Assembly (NCBI GenBank): GCA_035455245.1
Contig: DATIFN010000004.1
Span: 1-37,943 of the forward strand
Direction: 5' to 3'
Source: UBA8516 sp035455245
Lineage (GTDB): Archaea; Thermoproteota; Nitrososphaeria; Nitrososphaerales; Nitrosopumilaceae
Length of the DNA stretch: 37,943 nt
The position numbers and the translations under genes are program-made. Positions 8,158 through 16,638 of this stretch are shown piece after piece (position 1 is the first letter of the stretch; each line of letters opens with the position of its first letter). Under the pieces are notes generated by a model. That model saw only the letters and a list, made by a program, of their open reading frames with translations, was not told the DNA's origin and searched no databases.

Positions 8158-8373
8158 TCTACAACCATTTTCTTTAAAAATTACTTGATCCTCACATTCT
8201 TATCTGGTCTATTTTTCTCTGGGATTCTGGCTATCAAAAATAAATTTATCAGCAATTTCAAAAATGGATAAAAAGTCATGCGCAAAAGCTCTTTGCAATA
8301 CTTTAAAATTATAACATCAATCTCGAAAAAATAGATCGGGAACCTAAAAATAGTACCGTTTGATTACTAGGTT

Positions 8374-8559
8374 ATGTTAAAATTCAAGTGCAGTTCGGTA
8401 GGATTTGATTGTGGTTTTGTTGCAAAAGGCAAATCAGAAGAAGATATTTTGGCACAATGCGCAGAACATGCTATGAAAGATCACAGCATGAAACCAGATG
8501 ACATCACTGCTGAATTGAAAGAAAAAATAAAATCAAATATTCACAAATCTTGGTTTTAG
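8374..8559 (+). CDS. DUF1059 family small protein
   Basis: A 61-residue protein matching the DUF1059 pattern: a Cys in the first strand, VGFDCGFVAKGKSEEDILAQ, then CAEHAMKDHSMK and a C-terminal helix. Two Cys (6 and 13) plus HA-x-x-x-H could bind a metal, but no function is established for the family. Monocistronic. ATG at 8374. Confidence 0.85.
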   Translation: MLKFKCSSVGFDCGFVAKGKSEEDILAQCAEHAMKDHSMKPDDITAELKEKIKSNIHKSWF

Positions 8560-8847
8560 AAAGGATACCAATCAAAAATCCCTAAGAATTTTTCTATGGT
8601 CGAGTTGTATGTTGGTAGTTTAAAAACCCCAATCCATTAAACCAGAAAAACTGAATATTTTTTGTTTAAAACCTCTTGTGTAACATAGTTAATCTATGTT
8701 TATGTATAATTTTTACAAAATATATTTCAGACAAGACGTCAATAAAAGCACTTAAACGATAGCCTAACTGCCTTGCTTCCAAGACGCTGACGATTCACAT
8801 TATTGACGATCTTGTCGGTTTGATTTAGAAAATGCTTTTCATTTCTC

Positions 8848-9834
8848 TTACAAGTGATTATCTAAAAACAATAACGTGTTTTTCCAAGCGTCTTTTGTCT
8901 CCTCTGGAGCATAATTTTCACCGGAAGGATTTGCAAAGGCGTGACCCACATTTGGATATATGTGAATTTCATTTTCTATCCCAAGGTCATTTAATGCAGA
9001 TTCAAACTCATTTACACTTGCAGTTGAAATGTTTTGATCCTTTCCTCCAAAGACTCCTAAAACAGGCCAGTGAATTAAAGAGAGTTTATTTTTATCTGTA
9101 ACAGGTTGTCCGTAGTAAATTATAGTGGCGTCAAGATTGTTACCACTTAGGGCATAGTTAAGTGATTGTGTACCTCCGAAGCACCAACCTATAGTACCTA
9201 GTCTTTCAATTCCATATGTTGTTCTTAGAATTTCTGCTACGGATTGGATGTTGGAGATTCCTTTTTCAGTGTCAAAGGTGGTAAGCAACTGTCGTGCCCC
9301 ATCAGAAGTTGTGGCTACCTGACCTGCATACAAGTCTGCCGCAAAGACAACATATCCGTGAGAAGCAAGGTTTCTTGCCATGTCTTTGATGTTTTCGTTT
9401 AGGCCCCACCATTCATGAATCAGAATTACACCAGGAAATTTACCAGCCGCTGTTGGTTTTGCAAGAAAACCTGTTGAGTTATTATATTTTATAGTTTCAG
9501 TGGCAATCTGATATTTTCCTAACTCAAAAATGTCAGAATTTTTTGTTCCTTCCTTTACATAATCGGACAGAACATGTAATCCCCAACCCCGTTCAATCAA
9601 TTTTGCCACACTAGTAGACTTGACACAAGCTGGGTTTCCATTAGTTTTTTTCATGATTAGTTGCAGGTCAGCAGAGCATACAATTTTGTCAATCGGGATG
9701 TTTTTCTTTGATTGCTCCAGAGGAGACATTAAAGAGTCCAAAGCATTTGCTTGAACTTTTGAATATAACGACAGCATAAACAACATCCAGATACCTGCAA
9801 CTAGGATTGTTTTGTGTAACCTCATGATTTTCAT
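8848..9834 (-). CDS. Secreted dienelactone hydrolase family protein
   Basis: A 328-residue exported alpha/beta hydrolase. A signal peptide covers about 1-29. Next comes a short module at about 53-90 with the pattern C-x3-LQL then PACVK and SVAKL, which recurs in the unrelated secreted protein at 25083-26069. The hydrolase domain (about 105-328) has LIHEWWGLN near the oxyanion strand, the Cys nucleophile in IGWCFGG, the Asp in FGGKDQNIS and the His in VGHAFANP, so the Cys-Asp-His triad of dienelactone hydrolases is intact. The substrate is unknown; being outside the cell it is unlikely to act in chloroaromatic breakdown. ATG at 9834; an in-frame ATG at 9825 is an alternative. Confidence 0.87.
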   Translation of the reverse strand: MKIMRLHKTILVAGIWMLFMLSLYSKVQANALDSLMSPLEQSKKNIPIDKIVCSADLQLIMKKTNGNPACVKSTSVAKLIERGWGLHVLSDYVKEGTKNSDIFELGKYQIATETIKYNNSTGFLAKPTAAGKFPGVILIHEWWGLNENIKDMARNLASHGYVVFAADLYAGQVATTSDGARQLLTTFDTEKGISNIQSVAEILRTTYGIERLGTIGWCFGGTQSLNYALSGNNLDATIIYYGQPVTDKNKLSLIHWPVLGVFGGKDQNISTASVNEFESALNDLGIENEIHIYPNVGHAFANPSGENYAPEETKDAWKNTLLFLDNHL

Positions 9835-10141
9835 CCGTCTCGGATAGGTATCCAGAATTCATATCTCCTTGATATTTGTTATCTAGACAGTCACCTTTAA
9901 TCTTAAATCAGATGCGATCATCTCCATGAGGATAGTCAAGTAATTTTCCAATATTACATACTTGCCTTATTGTAACAAGGGGAGTTAAACAAAAAGTATG
10001 AGTTGTTATCCACAAAGATTGAAAAGTCATATTGAAGAAAGCCAATCAGAAATTTCTGAGTTGGATGAATCTCAATAGGCAAAATCACTCTAAAATTAGA
10101 TCAAAATCAAAAGTCTTTCTGGTTTTAAACTTGAAATATAA
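9835..10141. other. Intergenic region with no clear gene
   Basis: About 300 bp between two minus-strand genes. It holds the promoter region of the dienelactone hydrolase gene. The only frame worth noting on the plus strand is 9998-10078 (ATG to TAG), a 26-residue acidic peptide preceded by GGGGAG 12 bp before the ATG; it is too short to support as a gene. No repeat or hairpin of note was seen. Confidence 0.3.
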
Positions 10142-10924
10142 CTAATAACCAGAGCTAGACTTCTTCTTTTTTGTCTCTTCACGAGCTTGTTCTAGCTTTT
10201 GTTTCATCAAATCAGTTTCATCTTTTTTCTTGTCTTTCATCTCGTTCTCTTTTTCTTTCATGTTCTCCTTTTCGTTTCTCACTTTTTCTTTGAGCGCATC
10301 ACTTTGTTCTTTCATTTGTTGCTTCATTACAGAAACCTCTTCATGAATTTCATCTTTCATTTCTTTCATTTTGGCTTTTGAATCGGCTATTGCTATTTTC
10401 ATTTCTTCTCTTTTTTCTTTGAATAACTCATTGAATGCCATTCGACTTTCTTTGTAGGATTCCCTAATTGCAGCTAGTTTTGTCTTACAGTTTTCTCGTT
10501 CAGAATCTCTGTCTGCAGGTACTGCATTTGCTACCTTTTCTCTACAATCTTTGATCGCATCTAGTGTTTCTTCTCTTTGTATCTTAAAGATAGACATTGA
10601 ATTTTGAACAAAAGTTGATATTTCCTGTCCTAGATTTTCAGTTTCCACCTTAGTCTGATTGGAAGAAACAATCACCGTTTGGTTTGTCAATGTAATTGTT
10701 GGATTAATTGAGCTGGTTTGATTTGTTATTGTGCTTGTTCCGTTCATTGAGCCGGTTTGATTTGTTATTGTGCTTGTTGCGTTCATTGAGCTGGTTTGAT
10801 TTGTCATTGTACCTGTTGCGTTCATTGAGCCGGTTTGATTTGTTTGTGCGTAAGAAAGTCCAGTGGGTGTAATCAAAGCTGCGCCTAAAAGTAAAATAGA
10901 AAACAATATGCTTTGGATTTGCAT
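10142..10924 (-). CDS. Exported protein with sequon repeats and long charged coiled coil
   Basis: A 260-residue protein with a signal peptide (about 1-26, ending SYA). Residues about 27-90 are a tandem repeat of 13 residues with the theme TNQT-x-SMNAT-x-T, so each unit carries two N-x-T sequons. Residues about 95-250 form a long Lys/Glu/Met-rich helix with two Cys (CREK, NCKTK) and no hydrophobic anchor at the C-terminus. It should be a heavily N-glycosylated extended surface or extracellular protein. The two membrane glycosyltransferases at 5354-8157 make a possible supply route, but no oligosaccharyltransferase is in view. The low-complexity helix limits any homology claim. ATG at 10924. 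Confidence 0.7.
   Translation of the reverse strand: MQIQSILFSILLLGAALITPTGLSYAQTNQTGSMNATGTMTNQTSSMNATSTITNQTGSMNGTSTITNQTSSINPTITLTNQTVIVSSNQTKVETENLGQEISTFVQNSMSIFKIQREETLDAIKDCREKVANAVPADRDSERENCKTKLAAIRESYKESRMAFNELFKEKREEMKIAIADSKAKMKEMKDEIHEEVSVMKQQMKEQSDALKEKVRNEKENMKEKENEMKDKKKDETDLMKQKLEQAREETKKKKSSSGY
10710..10845 (-). repeat. 39-bp tandem repeat encoding NxT sequons
   Basis: Three full 39-bp units (10710-10748, 10749-10787, 10788-10826) and a partial fourth (10827-10845) lie in frame within the gene at 10142-10924. Units differ at only a few positions. A more diverged unit precedes them at about 10671-10709. Such a repeat can change copy number between strains without breaking the frame. 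Confidence 0.85.
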
Positions 10925-11096
10925 ACATCATTCCACCAATATTGCATATTTAATGATAACGTCTCTTCAATGAGAGAGACCATGGTTTGCGGTTGTCTTT
11001 TTAGATAGACACGATTTTGATTTAGCATTAATCCTCTCCAAGGATAAAATCTTTACCAATAATATTGAATTTTTTTAAAGATGAATGTGATTTGTT

Positions 11097-11660
11097 TCAG
11101 GTTTCGTGGTTTACATTTTCATTTTTCTGTAAATAAGTTGAGATATAAGAAATTCCCCCAACAATTACTCCTATGCTTAACACCCCCGCAAATGTTGCAA
11201 TAGGTGGGATGAACTGGTCCATTACAGCTAGATTTTGATGTAGCTCTGTGGAATTTCCTGCGCTTAAAATTAGATCAAGTGCACCAGAACCCATCAGTCC
11301 TGCAAGGATCATCGATATCGTGGTTGCAGCACCTCCAACATTCATCCCGAATAAATGAATCCATGCCATTGCAGATCGTATTCCCCGGATGTTTTTCCCC
11401 ATGTTGATTTCAAGATGATTATAAAAAATTGCAGTGGTTGCTATGGCAACAACCAAGATCATGTAAAAGATATAACCTAAAAAGAACCATTTTGCAGGTC
11501 CTTCAAAAGACAGGGAAAGAAACTGGATTATATTTACACTAGATGAAATCATTTGAGCTCCAACAACAGAAATGGTCAGTCCTGTAATTATTGCGCCTTG
11601 AATGATCGCAGATAAGATAAACCTGTTCCCCCAAGAGCTTGTTTTTTCCATGGTATACAT
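11097..11660 (-). CDS. Multi-TM membrane protein, unknown
   Basis: A 187-residue protein with four or five membrane helices (about 13-35, 58-82, 95-120 and 150-172). His and Asn residues sit in the loops (HLEIN, HLFGMN, HQNLAVMD), but no known motif was recognised. It is divergent from the polyamine gene at 11734 and shares a 73-bp intergenic region with it. The ATG at 11660 is followed by another at codon 4, and either could be used. Function unknown. Confidence 0.6.
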   Translation of the reverse strand: MYTMEKTSSWGNRFILSAIIQGAIITGLTISVVGAQMISSSVNIIQFLSLSFEGPAKWFFLGYIFYMILVVAIATTAIFYNHLEINMGKNIRGIRSAMAWIHLFGMNVGGAATTISMILAGLMGSGALDLILSAGNSTELHQNLAVMDQFIPPIATFAGVLSIGVIVGGISYISTYLQKNENVNHET

Positions 11661-11733
11661 TTTCTTATTGTAGATATGGATAAACTAATTGGAAAAACCA
11701 TAGTAAAAAGTAAATAAGATCCTTAAATCAAAG

Positions 11734-13653
11734 GTGCCTGATATGGCAGAAAAAAATGTTACAGTAGGACTAATTCAGACCAGGGTTTCTGATGACATTA
11801 AAAATAACATGCAAAATACACTAGGTAAAATAAGAGAAGCCGCAAGCAGAGGTGCACAAATAATTTGTTTGCAGGAATTGTACAGAACCAAGTATTTTCC
11901 AACTGATGAGAAAACCGATGTCACAAAGTTAGCAGAGCCTATCACTGGTGAGACGACTACAGCCATGTCGGAGCTTGCCAAAGAATTGAAAGTGATAATT
12001 ATCGCACCAATATTTGAAGCAGATTCTATGGGTAGACATTACAACACCGCTGTCGTGATTGGCTCAGATGGGAAAATTATGGGGAGTTATCGTAAAATGC
12101 ACATTCCACACGATCCGTTTTTTTATGAAAAAAACTATTTTGATATAGGAGATTCTGGATATCAAGTATTTCGTGTCGGAAATTTAAATTTTGGAGTGTT
12201 AATATGCTACGATCAATGGTTCCCAGAAGCAGCGCGAACTTTGACTTTGCAGGGTGCAGATATTATTTTTTATCCTTCGGCAATTGGCTATCTGCAGGGT
12301 GACCCATTATCATATGAAGACTGGCACTATTCCTGGGAAAATATTCAACGTTCTCATGCTATTGCTAATGGAATACATGTTGCATCAGTAAACAGAGTTG
12401 GAACTGAAGGCAAGATAAGATTTTGGGGAGCTTCATTTGTCTGCGATGCCTTTGGGAGAATGATCAAAAGAGCCAGTACAGAAAATGAAGAAGTTGTTGT
12501 TGCAAAACTTGATCTTTCCCAAAACAAAAGGATACAGGAGGGATGGGGGTTTTTAAGAAATAGACTTCCTGCAACTTACGGTTTAATCAGTTCACGCATT
12601 TTAAATGAAACGCCAAAAAGCTTGGGTTATTTTATGCCAGGGGAATGGGAAAGACATCATTCCACATGGATGTCATGGCCACATGATCCTGTGACCTTTC
12701 CAAACAGAATAAAAAAAGTTGAAAAGGCATATGTGAAAATGATTGTATCTTTGCACAAAAATGAATTCGTTAATATTTTTGTCAAAGATGAAACCATGAA
12801 AGAAAGAGTGACAAAAATTTTAAAACAAAACAATGTTGATTTGCAGAAAATTAACTTTTTTGTGAATTATTACGCTGATGTTTGGTTTAGAGACTATGGA
12901 CCTATTTTCGTTTTAAACAGGGAAAAAAAACAGATTGCCTTTGTGCATTGGATATTCAATGCATGGGGTGAAAAGTACAAAGACCTAATGCGAGATACCC
13001 AAATTCCCCAAATAATTGGCAATAGATTGCAGCTTGATTTTTTCAAGCCAGGCATTGTCTTAGAAGGTGGCTCTGTTGATGTAAACGGAAAAGGCACCCT
13101 ACTTACCACAGAACAGTGTTTACTAAATATTAATCGAAATCCGAATCTTTCAAAAGAAGAAATTGAAAAAAACTTGATGGGTTATTTTGGTGCAAACCAT
13201 GTCATCTGGCTTAGAGGTGGCGTTACAGGTGATGATACAGATGGTCATATCGATAATTTGGCTCGTTTTGTAAATCCACGAACGGTTTTGTGTGCCTTTG
13301 AAGAGGATCCAAACGATGTGAACCATGAAATGTTAAAAGTAAATTATGAGATTTTATTACGATCTACTGACCAAGGGGGCAAAAAACTGAAGGTAATCAA
13401 AGTACCAATGCCTCCAATTATCCGCAGCACTGTTCGAGGTGAGAAAACAAGACTTCCAGCAAGTTACCTTAACTTTTATGTTGCAAACAAGGTTGTGTTA
13501 GTCCCCATATTCAAACACAGAAAGGATCGTATTGCACTCAGAATTATCCAGAGCCAATTTCCAGGAAGAAAAGTGATCGGAATTGATTGTAGGGATTTAA
13601 TCTATGGAATGGGTGCAATTCACTGCATCATGCAGCAACAGCCCTTGTTGTAG
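11734..13653 (+). CDS. Fused N-carbamoylputrescine amidase / agmatine deiminase
   Basis: A 639-residue two-domain enzyme. Residues about 8-285 are a nitrilase-superfamily amidase close to AguB, with the Glu48-Lys121-Cys158 triad in LQELY, YRKMHIP and LICYDQWFPE. Residues about 300-639 are an agmatine deiminase (AguA, peptidylarginine deiminase fold) with MPGEWERH, WFRDYGP, EGGSVDVNGKGT, GDDTDGHIDN (His505) and the nucleophile in AIHC (Cys631). The second half would turn agmatine into N-carbamoylputrescine and ammonia; the first would split that into putrescine, CO2 and ammonia. The gene order in the protein is opposite to the pathway order. It probably supplies polyamines in the cytosol. The start is GTG at 11734 or ATG at 11743. 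Confidence 0.92.
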   Translation: MPDMAEKNVTVGLIQTRVSDDIKNNMQNTLGKIREAASRGAQIICLQELYRTKYFPTDEKTDVTKLAEPITGETTTAMSELAKELKVIIIAPIFEADSMGRHYNTAVVIGSDGKIMGSYRKMHIPHDPFFYEKNYFDIGDSGYQVFRVGNLNFGVLICYDQWFPEAARTLTLQGADIIFYPSAIGYLQGDPLSYEDWHYSWENIQRSHAIANGIHVASVNRVGTEGKIRFWGASFVCDAFGRMIKRASTENEEVVVAKLDLSQNKRIQEGWGFLRNRLPATYGLISSRILNETPKSLGYFMPGEWERHHSTWMSWPHDPVTFPNRIKKVEKAYVKMIVSLHKNEFVNIFVKDETMKERVTKILKQNNVDLQKINFFVNYYADVWFRDYGPIFVLNREKKQIAFVHWIFNAWGEKYKDLMRDTQIPQIIGNRLQLDFFKPGIVLEGGSVDVNGKGTLLTTEQCLLNINRNPNLSKEEIEKNLMGYFGANHVIWLRGGVTGDDTDGHIDNLARFVNPRTVLCAFEEDPNDVNHEMLKVNYEILLRSTDQGGKKLKVIKVPMPPIIRSTVRGEKTRLPASYLNFYVANKVVLVPIFKHRKDRIALRIIQSQFPGRKVIGIDCRDLIYGMGAIHCIMQQQPLL

Positions 13654-13793
13654 ATTCATTATTTTCTAATCACATAATTGATGACCGCGTTCCATTTGTC
13701 TTACATTTGTAATTTATTCAATATCTGACTCTAATTATTAGAAATTTTGTGTTAAAACTAATCCTAGGTATGAAGGCCAACTGCATGGTATAA

Positions 13794-14387
13794 ATGAACA
13801 GTATAGAGAGGAACAAAACTGTGGATCCTATAAAATTTCTAGATTCATTGGATACAAAAAAACATGTTGTATTAGTTTATGATGACCAGTCTTTTGGAAA
13901 GAAAATTCAATTTCATTTTATAAACAACGGCTTGATGAAAAGAGAGAATTGCATATTTCTCACCCATGGTGATCCTAAAATAATTAAAAACGAGATGGAA
14001 GAGAGCGGTATAAATGTAAAAGAGTTTGTTCAAAAAAATTTATTGCACATATACCAAATTTCAAGTCCTGAAAAAGATCCAAAAGGGATACTGGCAGCCT
14101 TAGAAAAAATTGTAAAACAAGCAACCACTAACAAAAAACCACCATATTGGATTGTAGGTAGAATAATGCCTAACATCGGAATAGAAGAAACAATGGCAGT
14201 TCAAATTGCGATTGAACGCATAACTCATGCAAATTTTGAAAAGATGAATTCAAATATTCTTTGTTCTTACGATTTTAATGAATTTCCAGCAACGGATTCC
14301 AAGATGTGGCTTGGCAGTCTTTATTCACATCATCATGCAGCAATTGTGTCTATTCACAATGGAAGCGCTGTGGCAGAATATCTTTGA
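13794..14387 (+). CDS. MEDS-domain sensory protein
   Basis: A 197-residue protein consisting of one MEDS domain, the RecA/KaiC-like sensory fold first described in DcmR and methanogen regulators. KKHVVLVYDDQ (about 22-32) replaces a P-loop, then comes ENCIFLTHGDP, a central helix pair and SSPEKDPKG. No DNA-binding or kinase domain is attached, so it would act through a partner. The only regulator-like genes nearby are the TFB and HxlR genes more than 1 kb downstream on the other strand. ATG at 13794; monocistronic. Confidence 0.75.
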   Translation: MNSIERNKTVDPIKFLDSLDTKKHVVLVYDDQSFGKKIQFHFINNGLMKRENCIFLTHGDPKIIKNEMEESGINVKEFVQKNLLHIYQISSPEKDPKGILAALEKIVKQATTNKKPPYWIVGRIMPNIGIEETMAVQIAIERITHANFEKMNSNILCSYDFNEFPATDSKMWLGSLYSHHHAAIVSIHNGSAVAEYL

Positions 14388-14565
14388 CAAGAATCGACTA
14401 AATTTCTTTGTCAGGTAACAATTATTTTTTTAACATTAAATGACGTTTCTTAAATCAACCTTATTCTGTTATTTTATGCTTAATCAAATACAACTTTAAA
14501 AGACTATTTTTTTAGCATCAAGTGAAAAAATTATGATAGTGAAAAAACAGATACACTTCTTAGTG

Positions 14566-15156
14566 CTATTTTCTATAACGCGATGCAAAAGTTTCATTAA
14601 GGTTATTTCTTAGATCACGAGTAAACTGTGTCCTCACGAGTTCTCCATAAACAACTAGATCTCGCGCAAGCATTTCTAATCGTTGTGAGAGTTCATCGTT
14701 AGCAATCTTTCCATTAACATCAAAATCCTCCCCTCCTTGAATTGATATTCCATATGGCATACTCCAGCCATAACATTGACGAACAGCTGTTCTCATATGG
14801 TCCATTACTGTTAGGCCCTTTTCGTGAGAGCTGCATATGTATCCGAACAGTTTTCCAGCAAATTCAGTCCAGAAATAATCAAGAAAATTTTTCATTGAGC
14901 CAGACATGGAACCATGATAGTCAGGAGATGCGAGAATGAAAGCGTCAGCCCAATTGACATCTTCTTCTACTTTATGAATTTCTGTTTCACCTGATCCGTT
15001 CTCGGTTTTATACAAAGGCAATTTTGTTTCTCTTAAATTTAACAATCGTATTTGTGCACCATACTTTTTTGCCAGGTCCAATGTAATCTTTAGAGCCGCA
15101 GTACTGTTAGATTGTTTCCGTAAACTTGCTCCAACACCAAGAATGTTTATTGTCAT
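14566..15156 (-). CDS. NAD(P)H-dependent FMN reductase family protein
   Basis: A 196-residue flavodoxin-like protein. INILGVGASLRKQSNS is the phosphate-binding loop of FMN and LASPDYHGSMSGSMKNFLD is the flavin-binding signature of the NADPH-dependent FMN reductase family; GGEDFDVNGK near the C-terminus is also typical. It would reduce FMN or a quinone-like acceptor in the cytosol. The start is placed at the ATG at 15156 because that ATG overlaps the TGA stop of the upstream gene (ATGA at 15153-15156) and begins right before the first strand. The frame stays open upstream to 15186, but those extra residues lie over the neighbour's end. Confidence 0.88.
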   Translation of the reverse strand: MTINILGVGASLRKQSNSTAALKITLDLAKKYGAQIRLLNLRETKLPLYKTENGSGETEIHKVEEDVNWADAFILASPDYHGSMSGSMKNFLDYFWTEFAGKLFGYICSSHEKGLTVMDHMRTAVRQCYGWSMPYGISIQGGEDFDVNGKIANDELSQRLEMLARDLVVYGELVRTQFTRDLRNNLNETFASRYRK

Positions 15157-15485
15157 AAGAGACCACCTAAAACAAAACCATTCCAACCCATATGTGGCAT
15201 ACTTCTAAGTGGAATCCAAAATGCTGCCACAAATGCTATTTCGATGGCACTAATTATTATTCCAAGCCATAAACAATTTTTTGCCAACTTTGGATCATCA
15301 TCTCTTACAACAAAGTATGCAATAACACCACCAATTACATGAAAAAGAATAGGAAGTAAAAACCACCATTTGCTTCTTGCCTTGGTCAAAAGAGAACCGT
15401 TTTTTTCCCCTAATGGTTTACCGCACTTGGAACAAAAATTGCTTTCAGAAGATATTTCTACTCCACAGAAGGAACAAAATGTCAT
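15153..15485 (-). CDS. Zinc-ribbon membrane protein
   Basis: A 110-residue protein. The N-terminus is a short zinc ribbon with two Cys pairs, CSFC (4-7) and CSKC (18-21) followed by GKPL. Two or three membrane helices follow (about 41-60, 72-94). Such zinc-ribbon membrane proteins are frequent and of unknown function. Its stop overlaps the start of the FMN reductase by ATGA, so the two are translationally coupled and form an operon; a redox partner role for the Cys cluster is a possibility only. Confidence 0.75.
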   Translation of the reverse strand: MTFCSFCGVEISSESNFCSKCGKPLGEKNGSLLTKARSKWWFLLPILFHVIGGVIAYFVVRDDDPKLAKNCLWLGIIISAIEIAFVAAFWIPLRSMPHMGWNGFVLGGLL

Positions 15486-15576
15486 TTGTTTACCTTTTTT
15501 GATCTGTAATAAGAATCAAATTTTATAAAAATAATATCCACAATCATTTTTACTTCAGTTTCTTCCTATCCAATAT

Positions 15577-16509
15577 CTAATTGGAATTGTACATTCCAAG
15601 ATTTTTTCTAAGGATTAAAGACAGATTTCGTATGGTGACGCTGCTAATTCCAGAGGCTCTAGAGATGGTTTTTTGGTTTTTTTGTTCCATGTTTATGATA
15701 GATGAGACATAAAGTGAAGCAGCTGCTAGCGCTACTGGATTTTTCCCAGCAGAGATTCCTTTTTCTTTCGCCTTGGACAAAATATCAAGTGCATCGCGCC
15801 TAGTTTTTTCACTGATACCTACAGAACCCGAGATCCTAGAAACAAAATCAGATGATTCAAAAGATTCTATCTGTAAATCTAGAGTTTCAATCAAGGCTCT
15901 GTAATGTCTTGAAATTTCTTTTACACTGACATTTCCTGCACTTGAAATATCCTGCAAAGTGCGCGGTGCGTTTGCCTCTCTGCAGGCTGCATAAATTGAT
16001 GCAAGCATCAATCCTGCGATGCTTCTACCACGTGTTATTTTCTTTGCCAACGCTTTTCTGTATAGATATGCGGCACGCTCGGCAGTTGGTTCTGAAATGT
16101 CAATCTTTGCTTTAATCGAGTTAAGAATAACAAAAGCTGATTTCAAGTTCCTATCGGTTGATTGTAATTTGCTTCTTCCATCCCATAGCCGTAGTCGACT
16201 AAATGTGTTTTTCATATAACCCGACAATGAATTTCCTGATGAATCCTTGTCTTTTATGTCAATCATCGTAGCTAATCCCATGTCATGCATTGCCAATGTA
16301 GAACCAGCTCCTGTTCTGCTTTTTTCTATATACTGCTCCGCACCAAATCCTCGTTGTTCATTGGTTTGATCTTCAGTCTTCTCTACCAAAACTAATCCGC
16401 ACCTACCACAGAATATCTCTCCTTTTACGTCATCAGTTACAACTGGACCATGAGTATTATCATGACCTATTTTTATCCCATCTGCTTGGTTATTTTTCTT
16501 AACTATCAA
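15577..16509 (-). CDS. tfb: Transcription initiation factor TFB (TFIIB-like)
   Basis: A 310-residue TFB that recruits RNA polymerase to TBP-bound promoters. Two cyclin repeats fill about 110-205 and 210-308 (RGRSIAGLMLASIYAACRE and KNPVALAAASLYVS are the hallmark helices). The zinc ribbon is odd: the second Cys pair is present (FCGRCG at 33-38), but the first pair is absent and GHDNTHG stands in its place, so two His may replace the Cys or zinc may be lost. The B-reader region (about 55-85) is present. The start is TTG at 16509; no in-frame ATG occurs before the ribbon. A perfect palindrome lies 8 bp upstream, which suggests that this TFB is itself repressed or induced. Thaumarchaeota usually carry several TFBs, so this is one of a set. 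Confidence 0.92.
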   Translation of the reverse strand: MIVKKNNQADGIKIGHDNTHGPVVTDDVKGEIFCGRCGLVLVEKTEDQTNEQRGFGAEQYIEKSRTGAGSTLAMHDMGLATMIDIKDKDSSGNSLSGYMKNTFSRLRLWDGRSKLQSTDRNLKSAFVILNSIKAKIDISEPTAERAAYLYRKALAKKITRGRSIAGLMLASIYAACREANAPRTLQDISSAGNVSVKEISRHYRALIETLDLQIESFESSDFVSRISGSVGISEKTRRDALDILSKAKEKGISAGKNPVALAAASLYVSSIINMEQKNQKTISRASGISSVTIRNLSLILRKNLGMYNSN

Positions 16510-16516
16510 TTCTATA

Positions 16517-16530
16517 GTTACTATAGTAAC
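16517..16530. promoter_or_regulatory. Palindromic operator upstream of tfb
   Basis: GTTACTATAGTAAC is a perfect 14-bp palindrome. It lies between a TATA-like box (TTTAAGTAC on the minus strand, 16535-16543) and the TTG start at 16509, so it covers the expected transcription start. A protein bound here should block initiation. The element continues into GAAAGTAC at 16531-16538, which resembles GAAAGTAA repeated at 17077-17127. Confidence 0.55.
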
Positions 16531-16575
16531 GAAAGTACTTAAACCATATAGTGCCGAAGCGATATCAGATTAACT

Positions 16576-16638
16576 TTAGGTAAGTTGAAGACGCCTTGAA
16601 CCTCCACCTTTTTCGTGTTTTTTGGACCTGTTTTTCAT
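16576..16638 (-). CDS. Possible 20-residue basic peptide overlapping hxlR stop
   Basis: The stop of the HxlR gene (TGA, 16635-16637) overlaps an ATG (16636-16638) as ATGA, and the new frame runs 20 residues to TAA at 16576. The peptide is strongly basic and Gly-rich (RSKKHEKGGGSRR in the middle). The overlap would allow coupled translation. The length is too short for composition statistics, so it may be chance. Confidence 0.25.
   Translation of the reverse strand: MKNRSKKHEKGGGSRRLQLT

Noticed and set aside
8682..8700. Hairpin AACATAG-TTAAT-CTATGTT
   Set aside because: A 7-bp AT-rich stem with no T-run, promoter or neighbour logic; expected by chance in this composition.
9998..10078. 26-residue plus-strand frame
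   Set aside because: Too short, no recognisable pattern and only a weak purine-rich sequence before it.
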